Assembly: GCA_003254905.1 (NCBI GenBank) | Contig: QANU01008237.1 | Location: 594,812-658,811 of the forward strand | DNA from: Nissolia schottii | Lineage: Eukaryota; Streptophyta; Magnoliopsida; Fabales; Fabaceae | Direction of reading: 5' to 3' | DNA: 64,000 bases | In this document: positions 1 to 13,300 of the stretch, one piece after another | How positions within the stretch are numbered: the stretch's first letter is position 1 | How the letters are laid out: every line of letters starts with the position of its first letter | The notes under the pieces: generated by a model | What the model was told of the DNA's origin: nothing | Database searches by the model: none | The model's input: only the letters and a program-made list of their open reading frames with translations | Made by a program: the position numbers and the translations under genes

Positions 1-186
1 TATTGGAATTATCTTCAATGTCTAAGGATTAATTCATCTGTTAAAACATCATCCTATTGAGCACATGTATGTTAAGGAAACGATTTGATGACATGCATTT
101 ACAACTTAAAGTGTGTGAGCATATTACCTAAATTCATCATATCGACATACCAAGTCGAAGGAAAGAACAAGTAAAATGGCTTTTAC

Positions 187-3100
187 CTCATCACAGAAAC
201 CTTCTTTCACCACTGTTGCATATCCCTTCTCTTTAGTTCTGTTTACATCAATAATACCAATTACCTGCAGAAGACACTGTCAGTTAAAACTGGAAACCAA
301 ATGAAGGAATGCTTAAAGTCTCATACACATTAAACAAGTCTCTCAATTAATTTGACTTTTAACTGTGATGAAATCATATGCATCTCCATTTATGTGTCCC
401 GTGTCCCATAAAACCAGATGCCTTTGAACATCCATCTATTTTAGAAAAATGAGTCTGGTTCAAGAAAAGCAGCACAAATACACACAGGAAGTTCTGCTGA
501 GAATAACTAGATGTGACTTTTTCTGTCTCAGAGTAGACAGTCTTTTGGTCAAAACAAAGGTTAATAAAGGAACAGTACAATAGTATATTCAAGTCTTGAA
601 CATATGCACTTAACTTCTTTGCTTTTTCTTTCTGGTAATTAGCAGGAGAGAAAAACAAATAGAACTTACCAGCTCATAGACATAAGCAAGCTCTGTTGTT
701 ATGCATGAACTTGCCTGCAATATTGTTACACGCCAAAATATTATTAAGCTAGGACCTAGGACCCATACAATATTACAAGTGCACTTCAATAGAATGGGAA
801 TTTACCTTTTCAACAATATCCAAGTTCAAGTTATTCAATTCCTCCTGAAGACCTTCGGAAATTCCAACTTCAAATATCTTGCTCACATGCAACAGGGCAC
901 AAATACTCTAAAAGATAAAATGAATATTATAAATAATGTGAGAATTACAAATTTGATAATCACTGCAACCACACAGTAAAATACATTACATTGCTATAAA
1001 CACTTAAGAACCTTTGATTCCATGTAATGGTAGTATAAGAAAAAAATTGAGTAGTTTGTGTGTATGTTATCCAGGGACATCGGAGAGTCATGTAAATATA
1101 AATTCAAAGAAGAAAACATAGATTTCTTTTAACATGTAGAATCAAAGATGACCGGACAAGAGAACAAGACCATATTACAAAGCATTCTCTATATATCAGC
1201 CAAATATGAAACTCAAAAAGGCATAAAAAAAAAATTACCTTCAGAAGAGCTGTCCAATCAGAGCTGGTGCATATGGAGCTTGGAGAGTCAAATTTCTTTA
1301 ATCAATGAAATAAAATATTATATCGTATTAGTATACGAGGAATACAGGGAACAGAGTTGTTGCTCAATAAAGAAACATCATATTTGAAAAGAGAAAAAAT
1401 GGATAAATCATTAGCATATCATAGTTTAAAATTATACCAAAACAGATTGGCCTTTCTTCACATGTCAATACTAATGAGCTCATAGTATGATACACATCAT
1501 CATACAGCATAGAAAAGAGAAACATCACTCTTCAACAATTCATAGTGTTCAGTGTTTGTATTCATGATTTGAAAGTAAAAAAAGCCCTGTAATTAGCAAA
1601 AATTTAATGAGCATACTCATGCTGTTTTTCAATTATTTGTTGGCCCCTAACACCAGAATCGATAAAATGGACCATGGAAAGAATAGTCAGACAAGTATAA
1701 TGACAAAAAGGAACAAGATTTTTTTATAAATGAAAGAAGGAGAGGGAGAGAAAGAGAGAAATTTCATACCTTCAGCAAGTAGGGAATATCCTTCACAGAT
1801 TTCAGGGTGTCACGTAAAGAAACAACTAGTTCTTCTGAGCATAGAAAGAAAGATATCTATTTCCCATTTAGGAAATCAGCACTTTTCATGAATAAATGAT
1901 TAATTAATTGAAGATATGTGGTAAATACTAAATAGCCATTTCACCTACAAAGGATCAATAAAGTAGAAAACTTCTTCCAACCTGAAACTTACGATTATGC
2001 AGATTAGTAAAGCATAATTAGATCATTTATACTAACATATAAAAGGATACTGAATTTAGACGGTAGTTTAGAACTTCAAGATCAAGTATAGGCCTCAAGA
2101 ACCAGTTTCTGAATGAGAAAAAGAGATAAACAAAGAGGGAGGGGGGAGAGAGAGAATGTTATTATAAGTTCTGAATTTCGAGTAGTGTACACGTTAAACT
2201 AACAAATACTTGTTACCTCAAAAGACGTCTACCCATTGGAGTCACACACTGCATGCAGGACAAGATATTGGTCATTTTGTAAGAAACTGACGTGCTAAAT
2301 TGAATTAAAACAACTCCAACAAACCTTATTCATCATCCCAAATACAGAAAACCTGCAACTAAGACATTGTATCTCAGATATTTACATATTTTTTGAAGTA
2401 CTCCTTCTGTCCACTTTTTGTTGTCATTTTTGACAATAAGAAATCATTTAATTAACACTAAGATAGAGAAAATATAGAGTGCATAGACAAAATTAATCTT
2501 GAATAATAAATGCTGTAGTTATTTAGTGTTATAGAAAGTATGAGAGATAACAAGGGTATAACTGTAAAGAATGCATTTACTATTTCCTTAATCTAATCAA
2601 ATGACAATTAATCTTGGACAAATTTTTGTTTGAAAAATGACAACAAAAAATTGACGGAGGGAGTATAATATGTAAGAGCGAGTACCCTTCTTTTGCTCTA
2701 CCAATGCCCATGTGGCTTGGGTGCTTGTCTATTTGGAATATTTGTAATGCTTCATGTGCTGCTGCATCAAGTTTGAGAAACTTGTTTCTGTGTCTCCATT
2801 TTAAAGGAGGACATAATTTGAACTCTATGTCATCTCCTTTTAAACAGCGCAAGGTTGTAACATAATAAAAGCTGGATTGCCATTATTGAGTGATAAAAGT
2901 ATAAGGATACAGTGAAATTTCTGCTACAGAATCTATTGTAATCGATTTGTTTCCAGACTCTGTTTGCTCAAAAATATCCACAATACTTTCATTTTCCAAT
3001 ATTGCAAGAAGGCCACCACTAGCACGAACTTGTACTTCACTTCCCATGTCCATCATAGAACTCAACTGCAGTTGTAACAGGTACATAAGTAAAAAAGCGG

Positions 3101-5676
3101 GGGAAGGAGGGAGGGGGTGGTTATATGTAAAGTTTATTAATAATTGGAAAGACAGGGATGGTTCCCAAGCAACAAATAAGGTAAAATATGACATACTGAA
3201 GCAAAGATGATAAATTACAACATTGGCTAGTTTCAGACTCACATAGTAAACCCTCTCCTTGTCGTTCAATCCTTCATCCATCCCCGTCACTCGAAGGTAA
3301 ATTAATCTGTAAAACCAGGAAATAGAAGAAGTACAAGCTCTTTTTTAGTTGACAATTCACCAGATAAAAGATATCATATAATAGCCATTTCAAATCATCA
3401 CGAAAAAATTATGCAAGCTGATTAAAAGAACTAAAACTTAAGATGAAAATTATTGAGACTTCTGCTTTACCCTTTCATTGAAGCTGGACAACTGAAAAAC
3501 TAAAGAAAATTTTCTGGGTTGAGACAGAGAAGCAATGATGCCAACTGTATGCTGAGAAGAAAAGCTATTCCTGTTACTTTTTGTGCGTGGGGTCTTTGGG
3601 CATGATAAGTTATAATCAGTCGCATTTTGAAATGTTGCATTGGTTATGATTAAAAATATCAACATGTACCTTTAAAGTACCTAAATTCATCAAATTCTGA
3701 TTTCCAAAATATTTCTAGAGATGTATATCAAGAACTAATTATATCATTGACAAGTGCCGAACAAAACCTTGACTTAACGTTTCTCTGTAAGATCATAGCA
3801 GCTCAATACCTGTGCCATGCTTGCTCATAACTGAATATTGAGCTTTTAACAAGCTTTACTGTAGGAGCCTCAGCTGCTTCATCTGCATCACTTCAATAGG
3901 TAAAAGGAACCAGGAAACTAATCTTAATCTTTCATAACTAAACCACACAATGTGCACTATACCACTTCGCTGCAGAGCGGACAAGAAGGATTCTTCACAT
4001 TTAGTGCTTGTGTAAATTACGAAAGGGTTTGCTTGATATTTCACTGCACCAATTATGGAAGGCAAGAAACATTCATATTGAACAATTTATAGATGCTGAT
4101 AACAAAAGTACTCAACCCAAAGTCAATAAGGATATATGAAGCACAAAAATGAAACTTTGGTGGAAAGATAATTCATTAATGCTCGTAGTTTCAATTTAAC
4201 TATTATACAACATGGCACCAACAAGGAACACAGGAACTAAAATTAAACTCAAATTTAACTGTGATAAGAAAAGATCGTACCAAGATCAATAACTGGAAAA
4301 AACTTGTCACCGTCATCCCATACTTCAAGCACGTAAAGTTGCCGAAGGCTGGAATCATAATAAGAAACTCCTATTCTGGAAAGAAAGAAGAGCACATAAC
4401 AAGATTCAAATTCAGGCACAGAAGTTCCCACTCATTAGAAGAGAAGAAGTAAAGAAAAATAAAGTGAAAAACAAGTAACAGGATAGGAGCAAGAACAGGT
4501 TTATGCAATATTCCAGATTTGCCTGCAATATTTGGCAATCTATATTTGAGCCATTAAAAGAAGCTTACCTGTGACCGTGTAGGATGCAAGCCATGTAAAC
4601 CTACATTGAAGGCCAAAAGAATCCAATTAGGAATGAGGTTGCACTAAGCCAAATCTATCAATTTAAATAAAAAGGTCATAAGACCCAATCATTGCACCTG
4701 TAGAGTTATTAATACATAATCACTAAGAAATTAAGATGAGGATATGATTAATTTTATTTTTCCTATGAGCATTATAATAAGACAAAGTAATCTAATTTCC
4801 TACACATGTAAATTTATACCAGATTGATTTATTGCCCGAAAACATTGAGCTTCAAAGCTTTAGGAGATTCTTGGTAAACGATGATTAGTAATTTCATACT
4901 GTATTCACTTTCAATTTTTTATTTCCTCACCCTAAAACTACACAACGCGTATCATATTGCCATGTAAGAAGGCTGTTTTCCGCAGCCACGAACAATATCT
5001 AACGCATCGCAGAACCAAAATCATTTGTGACAACTGTTTCTGAAAAACACACAGACGCATCCTTCTTGCTCATAAGAAACCACATCACCAAATTGAAACT
5101 CATTCTACCTACTCTTCTCCATTGTAGTAACCAGTAAGAGAGAAGCAATCTAAACTGGTGAAGACAGGCCCATATCATCAGCAATATCGATTGCCACATC
5201 TCGTTAAAGTATTTAACAGTGAAGTTAAAAACTCATCAAAGAATCAAACGCCGAAGCGTAGCATTTTCACGTCTCTAAATATACCGATTAAGCATCATCG
5301 GAATGTCTTAAGCACACTCGATTTGAGTTTCAACTTCAGTTCATCAATTCAAACTAACAAAGAGCGCAATCTACAAACGAGCGATTAATTAATCTCGTTA
5401 ACCGTCGCGAATAATGGCGCCATTTCAAGTTTAATCTCATTGATCTGATTAAGATGCAGCGTGTGCTGTTCTGTTGTGCGGTTTCTCAGAAGAAGAAAAA
5501 AAAAAAAACACAAACGAACTAGCAGAAGCAGAAAAAACAAGCGTGGAAAATTTTCGTCCATTTTCTATGCGATTTTTCTCGGCAGCCAAACTGTATGAGA
5601 TGAAAAAATTTCGAAGGAGAATGCGTGGAAGTTAGACCTGAGGAACGGCTTCGACGTCTTCCATTTCTTCCTCCAT
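187..5676 (-). CDS. MSH5: MSH5, meiotic MutS homologue (5' part, 16 exons; 3' part beyond left edge)
   Basis: MSH5 pairs with MSH4 as MutS-gamma, which stabilises recombination intermediates and promotes class I crossovers in meiotic nuclei. Exons in transcript order: 5638-5676, 4569-4600, 4281-4375, 3963-4043, 3810-3882, 3243-3306, 2911-3065, 2686-2787, 2325-2352, 2217-2248, 2051-2108, 1770-1856, 1239-1295, 806-907, 670-714, 187-264. All junctions are GT-AG and phases agree, giving 376 codons from [13 protein letters not shown]. Stretches typical of plant MSH5 include [45 protein letters not shown] and [13 protein letters not shown] (MutS core). This is a little under half of a typical plant MSH5 of about 800 residues; the lever and Walker ATPase parts lie left of the window. 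The start was chosen because the short acidic N-terminus matches the family and a TATA box lies about 125 bp upstream. No disabling changes were seen. Confidence 0.93.
2401..2663. mobile_element. Stowaway-type MITE in an MSH5 intron
   Basis: The ends read CTCCTTCTGTCC and, on the opposite strand, CTCCCTCCGTC, the typical Stowaway (Tc1/mariner) terminus. Both are followed inward by TTTTTGTTGTCA. The element is flanked by TA on both sides (2399-2400 and 2664-2665), the expected target duplication. It is 263 bp with no coding capacity and sits in the intron between the exons at 2686-2787 and 2325-2352, without touching a splice site. Confidence 0.85.
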
Positions 5677-5800
5677 TTTCAGCGATCTTGTTTGTTTCAT
5701 CGCTACCGGGAAAGCGAGCTTAGCTACTGAGCTGAAATTCAAAAGCTAGGAAGCCACGAGATTTTGAGCGGACAAAAAACCATTAATGCGCGGTTTTTTC

Positions 5801-5809
5801 CTTTTTATA
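5801..5809 (-). promoter_or_regulatory. Probable TATA box of MSH5
   Basis: On the minus strand this reads TATAAAAAG, about 125 bp upstream of the MSH5 start codon. It implies transcription starting near 5775-5780 and a leader of roughly 100 nt. Position and sequence are the only evidence. Confidence 0.5.
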
Positions 5810-6323
5810 GAGGGTACCCGAATGATGAATGTGGCGCTAGCTAACTTACGTCGTCGTTTCTATTTCGAAGAAGCATGGGCTTTCTTTTTTGAGTCCAAAC
5901 GAGAAGCATGTAGGACCCGTTCATTGCCCGATTTCACTGATCCCGAACAAATGACTATGGGTTCAGTTCTCTTTTAAGGATGTATGGCTCAAAGCCCGGA
6001 TACTTTTTTTTTTTTCTTTTTCTTGATTGAAGATTTTGAATCTATTATCAAAATTCCGATTCATCTGGTTCAACTTGATTGAGATCAGAGGTCTCATTAC
6101 CAAAAGAGAAAAGGATTTACAACGAAGATTTATTTTTTTTCTCTAAGGCTTGATTAGCCCACATTGGTCTCAAAACCCCTATATGATAACAGAGTTTTTT
6201 AATAAAAAAATTTCCGTTTAAATTTATCAGTTTTAATTGAAATATAAATTGATAAAGAATATCCTGTCTAATATTAATAATATACGAATACACTTTATAT
6301 TTTGAACTATCTCAATTTATAAC
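5810..6323. other. Intergenic, no gene seen
   Basis: Increasingly AT-rich spacer between the MSH5 promoter and the LTR that follows. A 63-codon ORF at 5786-5977 has no recognisable similarity and overlaps the MSH5 TATA region, so it is not called. Confidence 0.5.
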
Positions 6324-6929
6324 TGTTACGGACTAAAAGTCGGGTTCGAGAGCTTTAACTCTCTAAAAAGGAGAGGAGCTCACATTCTCTAAAGACCCGA
6401 AGGGCCTAACCTACTAAAGAGTAAAATAGGCTTTCCACTTGGTCGGATCGGCCTAAAGAGAGAAGCCTTACGGCGCTTAGAGGAGAAGAATATCGTAAGC
6501 CCAAAGACTCCGAAAACGGTCCGACCCAACAAGGTCAAGAGGAGGTAGCGGCAACCTCTCCTCTCCAGTCTGCAACCAACTCCTGGATAAGCGAGAAAAG
6601 ATAAACCGGGGAGCGGATAAGCAAACCCCCTCGCTTTATATCTATCTTTGCACTCTAAACTCATCTATAAAAGCACACAACCCCTCAGGTCATCAGGTAC
6701 CTCTCACTCTCCTCTTAGAGAATTCTCCTAATCCTTGTGCTTACTTGAGCGTCGGAGTGCCTTTGCAGGTACACCCCGCCGCCGCACTTTCTCCGAAAGG
6801 AACCTGCTTGAAGCTTCCGTCCGAATCTCCGAACTTGCTCGGAACCTTCACCCTTAGACTTAGAGCTTCCATCAAGGCGCCTCCCTTACTGGTTCAAGTA
6901 ATCTCGTATCCCATACGAATTACTTGCCA
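6324..6929 (+). mobile_element. Probable solo LTR (606 bp)
   Basis: A relatively GC-rich block in AT-rich surroundings, beginning TGTTACGG and ending CTTGCCA, giving TG...CA termini. The flanks are ATAAC (6319-6323) and ATAAT (6930-6934), a 5-bp target duplication with one mismatch. A TATA-like CTATAAAAGC near 6664 fits a U3/R boundary in plus orientation. There is no second LTR and no gag or pol nearby, so this looks like a solo LTR. Family not determined; the composition resembles Gypsy-type LTRs. Confidence 0.6.
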
Positions 6930-7395
6930 ATAATAACTTTATTCTTTATCCAAAAATTATCAATTTCTAAACATTTTTCAACACAAATATCAATATAAAA
7001 AGGGTTATAATTTAAATGATGACACCTCCTTTTACAATAGATTTGTATATCTTATTCATCAATAAACTCTTATAAAAGAGATACCAAAAAGATAATCAAA
7101 ATTATCTATAAAAAATGAAACCACCATAAAAAAAAATTAAAAATCCACTAAGAACAAAAACACAATAAGATCCAAAATAATATTAAAGAAAGAGAGGCAA
7201 GAATGCCACAATAAAAGAAAAATTACAACCCCTTACAACACTTAAAAAAAAACAAGGATTAAATTTCTTTTTATGATACTTAAATCTTAATGTTTCACAT
7301 GGTACTCAAAATTAACATTAACATAACTATAATAAAATTAAAATAAAAAATGTACCCTAGCATTAAATAATTAATTAATAATTATCATTTATGAC
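6930..7395. other. AT-rich spacer, no gene seen
   Basis: Very AT-rich sequence upstream of the RAB3GAP1-like gene. No ORF, clear TATA box or repeat structure could be supported. Confidence 0.5.
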
Positions 7396-10300
7396 ATGCA
7401 TGCATGCAAGCACCCCCGGCGCAGGAAACGGAGACTCGCCGCACCTTTTGTGTGGAAAGCGAGGAGGGCCTTTCATTCCGCGGCAGCGAATGCGGAGGAG
7501 CGGGTTAATTTCTCGTGGACTTCAAAGTAGTACTACTAACCTCTTTCTCTCTTCTCTCTCTTTTCTCTTTTTTTTCCCCAATTTGCTATTATTTTGTTGA
7601 ATTCATTTTCAGCTTTGTAAATTTTAAATGGATGTGCTTTTTCCTTCTTATTTTCGTTTTTGTTTCTGAGCATTGACTCAATTTTGACGATTTGTTGATC
7701 GGTGGAGATCACGTGAAGACGCAATCGCTCAAACAACAATTGATTAGGATACTGAAAAAATGGGCATTGGGGATGAGCATCCACGGTAATTGCAATGTCT
7801 ATGAGAATCATTGTTCATTGTTCTGCTTTCTGGTTATTTATTTATTTATTCTTAATTTGATAGCAACGAAGAGGTATTTAACTGCTCTATACTAAATTTG
7901 GGTTATTAGTATTTTGAACAAAACAAAATGTTGAATTTTAGAAGGGGAAAAAATACTTTTTTATATCGCTGTTTTTTTCCCCCTGACTTGTTGCTTTGGG
8001 AATGTGATAGAGGTGTGAACTTCCGGAAACTGCATTTTGATTTAATTTTTGTTTGTTTTGTTAGGTTGTATAATTGAAGGTAAATAAGGGAAAGGGAAAT
8101 TTAAATCATGTTATTGAGATTGGATGGGTTGAACTATTGAAGTTTATTATTTGTTGAAATTAGTGAACTCTGTTTGATATTTGATTCGTTCCCTCAATGT
8201 CCTTCATTACGAAGATGACTTATATCACATTCTTCACTTTCGCTCTGTTCTTAACTTTCCACATTGAGAAAGTTATGTCCGAAATATGACTATTAGTGCC
8301 TGTCCACTCATTTGTTTAGGTCTAGATACTTATTAGGAAACATTTGTCCTATTGTGAGTGGTGATTACTTACACCTTTGATCTTTGTAATCGGATGGTGC
8401 AGCTTTGCAGTGTATTGAAGCATATAGGAACAAAGAAGGATTGGCAAGGTAGAATCAAGGATATCCGGATTGGGAGAAGAGAAGTTGAAGATAAAAGATA
8501 CAGTTGGGGATGCAAACATGGCAATTCCATTTTATGATGAAAATTTGTACATCTTGAATATGAAGAATGATCTTGAGGCCAAGGTAAGAAAAATGCGAAA
8601 CATTTGAAGTCAAGCATGTGTCTTCTAATCATGTGCTGAAAATTGAAATTTATAAACCAGGCAGCTATGCCAGGATGTTAGCGAAATTAATCTCTGCATG
8701 ACTGTCATAAACTTCAACTACTATGTTAATACCATGAGATCAGAATGCATGGCATGCATGTGATAGATATGTAGGCTTGTTATGAATCTCATGGTTAACT
8801 GCCTCTTTCTAGTGAATTAATTAATGATACAATTGAGATTTTCTCATTGATTTTGCAATTGAATCATACAAATAGACTTCTTTAATGATGTGAGTATTTT
8901 TTTTTTTATTTAGGCTTCAGAAGCAATGCCCTCGGTTGAAGGTTTAACTGCTACTACTAAAGATCCCATTCCACCATCGTCTGTGCTGAAGCAATTGGCT
9001 ATAGCTATTGAGTAAGTTGTACTTGTTTGCTGTTCTTTTTCCTTTTTGTTTCCCCTTTTTCTTGACCCACTCCAGGAACTACTCAAAGGTTATTGGTCGT
9101 CACATCCTATTTCTCCATTTGTGAAATTCCTCTTTTCTATTTGGCACTTTCAATTGTTCAATGCAAATATTTTTCATACAACAAGAAGAGTCTTGTTTCT
9201 GTCATTCAGAAGGATTTTCAGATTAGTGATACAATTAACCTCTTCTTTAAAAATTTGGAACTTTTTACTAGGGCTGGAAGTAAAACAAAGTCATTGAAAG
9301 AAATTGTAGTTTCATCAGGAGGTTCTCCAGCTGCCAGAGAGAGGGCAGTCTTAAGTCTCTCTGCAGTGAAGGCTTTAGTGTTGCGTGAAAAGGAGGACAA
9401 ACTTACCTCAGAGTTTAGTGGCGATGAGAAAGTTGTGAATTTGATGAATTCTCTGTTTGATCCAGGTATGTGAATTGTACATGGTTTACTGATGATGTAA
9501 TCAAGTTAATGAACCTTTTTTTATGTTTGTAATATTATTTTCTTTCACTCATTATCCTGTGTTGGTCTTTCACTTCCATTGTAATATTTGCAAGATATTC
9601 GCAGAGGGAGATTTCCTCAGAAGGAAGATCAACTCCAATCCAGAAGAAACTGCCCTAACATCTGTGCCAAGAGATATTCACGGTGCTCCTCCTGAAAGCC
9701 TTCTTGTTAAGCTAGCTGAAGTCATTGGAAACTTCAACACCATTCGGAAAATGGCTCTTTTCTGGGCCAGGGTTGTTGCTGAAGTATGTTTAACTTGTTC
9801 TGATGTGATTATAAACCTTTTTTATTTACCTAGCACCGTAGATTTAAATTACACTCTTGATCATATTTTCTGGATAAAAACTATTGTTTTAAGTCACTGT
9901 AGGTCTCAGAGCTGAAAATCTTATTAATAGAATACATCATCTTTACTAGAATAAGACCTTCGTCTTAGATCACGTGATTCAGACCATAAATAAATATATA
10001 AAATCACATGATGCCATATTGAGATATGTAGTTTTTCTCTTGTTATTATGTTTTATTCTGGTCTGGAAAAGTTTGCATCCAACAATTTCCATCCTTCCCC
10101 TTTGGGATAAAAAGTGCATAAAAAGAGCAGCAATGTATCGATGTGCTGTGTTTTTGGAAACTATGAGATACCTTTGAAAACAACTCTATGCCATGTATCC
10201 TGTAAAGTTGGTTGCCTTAGTCTTTTTTTTTTAATAAATCAAATTAAATAAGATATACTGGTCCTTGAAAGAAAAGAAAGAAATCCTATATGCACTTATG

Positions 10301-13300
10301 GTTTCAAACTTCTAACTTGAACTGTAGTATTCAGTATTGCTACTCCATTTTCTTTCTTAATTTCCAGCTGAGAAAGAATATTCTGACTTTATCTTTTTAC
10401 CAATGCAGCTGAAAAAACTTTGGTCTGAAGATCAACATTTACCTGGAGTCCCCCAGGATGAGATTCCAGATCTGAATTTGTCTCTTCTGTATCAACAATT
10501 ACAAGTAATTAATTGTTGCATCTCTCGGAAAAGGCTCCGTATTATTGCCACCGACTCTCTAGATTCTATGATGATGGAAGCTAGTTCAAACATAAATGAA
10601 TCAGCTAATTATGTAAACAAAAGTCCGTCAAGCCGTATTCTATATGCTAGATTAGATACTGGGGAGCTTGTTCTTCGGCTTGGTGCAGATTGCCGGGCTG
10701 GAGATCTGACATTGTTGGAAACTGGCGAGCCCGTGTACTCTCCTGTCACACAGGTTTGATATACTTTTCATATTTGTGTTATATAATTAGTACTGAAACT
10801 TTCTTATGCCGGAGAACTTTTTGACCATTTCATGTAGGAAGGACCTTTGCTTACAGAAGATCTAATCAGAGAAACAGAGGAATTTGTGCTGCGGACAGGC
10901 AGGTCTGTATACTAACTTAGATTCATCTGTAACCCAGTTCTGCCAACTTAACTCTAAATCCATTTTCCCGTTCTCATTTACATATACGTGTGTCTATGTG
11001 CGCGCGCGCATTCAAATCCGAAATTCCCAATTCACTGCTTTGTTAGATGTGCTCATGACTTCGTGTGCCTTTGAATAATTCTGTGCTAAATAAACCGACC
11101 TATTGACCCACATATGACCATAATACCATGTAGTCCCTGGACCAAGGCACGGGGATCTAAATGTGTGACCTACACATCTACTTTGATATGGTTTTTAATA
11201 GTTTATTGTAGTCGAATTGATGGACTATTTGATCATGATTCTATTTCTCATGTGACAAATATTCAAATGCTTGCTTCGTTGCACTGCAGATTTACATTTA
11301 TCATGCAATAGCTTACAGTCAGTGAGGCATTTCTTGATAATTTTCCTTACGTTTTGTGTTCAGCGTTGGGGTTGGGTGCTCTCAACTCCTCTCCGACATG
11401 CAGGCTTTCAAGGTCAGGCTATCCCTTGAAGTGAACTGTTCTTACTAGTGTTTTGCATGCTTCTAACTATTCTGAATGTTCCTAATGCTGAGTTAGTTCT
11501 ATTTGTTATCATATTTTAGGCTGCAAATCCAGGATGTATTTTGGAGGATTTTGTAAGGTGGCATTCTCCTCCTGACTGGAGAGACAATAAGGAAAGTAAT
11601 GAGGATAGTGATGTTTTTGATGATGGGGAGTCACCGTCTACAAGAGGCCATCTAAGTCGGCGTATGCAAAAAGAAGGTTTACTAACAGTCTTTTCAAGAT
11701 AGATTGTTACTTAAATTCAGATGCAGTGCACTTTTGTGGTCTGTCTATGCCAATGTATGATAATCACATGATGAAGTTGTGCATTTTCTTTGCTAGAAAC
11801 AAAATTAGTTTGTTCACTGTATCTTGTCACCAATTTTAGAAAACTTTTGCTAGATGCTTATAAATTTTATCATCATTTATATGTTTATGGTGGCTTTAAT
11901 TTCCTTAGAGGTGCTAGTTTGGTGTCTTGTGACTTGTGAGGAAAGTATGCGGGAATCCACGCTATATATAGCATGAATTGTTAGTGCAGTTGAATGGTTG
12001 AACTTCTTCAGTAAACTGCTAAGTTTTGGTTACAGAGTATCTGACAGTAGAATTTGAATATTTTTTAATATTGAATTAATAACTTCATTGTCATTCAATT
12101 GAAATTGGCATAGCTCGTAAGGTTTCGTATTTCTACCTGCCTTGGGCAAACATTGAGTTGAAAGTGTTGACATTTTATGTCTCAATCTTTATGGTTTTCG
12201 TTAAGATATATAATGCCTACATTGAATATCATATATCTGGTAAGACATATGCAGTAAGTGTGTCCTGAATGTTGTCTTATTTTCACTACAGCATATTGAC
12301 ATGTATAAACTATAAGAAACATGAGCACTTCAGGCACTTATGTTCTTTTGATATTATATCAGAAAACTTTTCTGAATTTCATAACATGCTGATGATAGGT
12401 AATTTGTGGCGTGAATTGTGGGAAACATCTAAACCAGTTCCAGCTGTTAAGCAGGCACCCCTCTTCGATGAGGATTTGGCAGTGTGAGTTTAATAACCCT
12501 TTTCAGTTCATATTTTCCCCTTGAATCCTCCTCACTTGAATGTCATTTTACATACGCCTGTAGGGAGGGCATATTCAATGCATTTGAAAGCATCCATCCT
12601 TCTGAGCTTTTCGGACAGCTGTTTGTTTCTTTAGTAAGCTACTTTATCTTTTTATCATCGCATTCGTTGTGTAAATGGTTGTTATCTGTCGTCATGTCCA
12701 TGATGGATTTTCAAAGTACTAATATTGGTAGTCATGTTATTTGTGTACACTAGTCTTTTTTTGGTTTTTCTTTTTTTTTTTTTTTTGTATCTTGTATATT
12801 TCTTTGTTGGAACCTATGGTGACAGAATCTAAAGCAGATTGTCCAATATAGTGTAGACTCAAGTTCATGAAGTTGCTGATTAAGAGCTAAAAATTTGCCT
12901 TGCATATATCATAGGAAAGAATATATTGCTATCTAGGCATTTATGCGAGCATAGAATGGTTAGAATGGAATGCCAATTGGGTTATGCACATGCCCATTCA
13001 TAAAACCTCTCTAGAGCTCTAATATAAGTCTACATGTTAGTTATCTATATTGGTCGATGACAGAACTTCAGGTACCACAGGTTTACTCTTCACTTTAGTT
13101 ATTTCGTATTTTTTAAAAGAAAAATAATGAATATATAAGTCAAAATATTCCATAATTTGTGAATTTAACAGTATATAATCCTGCAATTATGTAAAACTTT
13201 TTGCTCAAGGTTCAGCCTGTTCTCTCTTCTTTCAACAAGTTTACTAGATTTCTCTGGTAGCTGGTTATGAGGGAAAAAAATCCTCAATTGATCAACAAAT

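Noticed and set aside
5786..5977. 63-codon plus-strand ORF
   Set aside because: Lies over the MSH5 promoter, no similarity, no splice partners.
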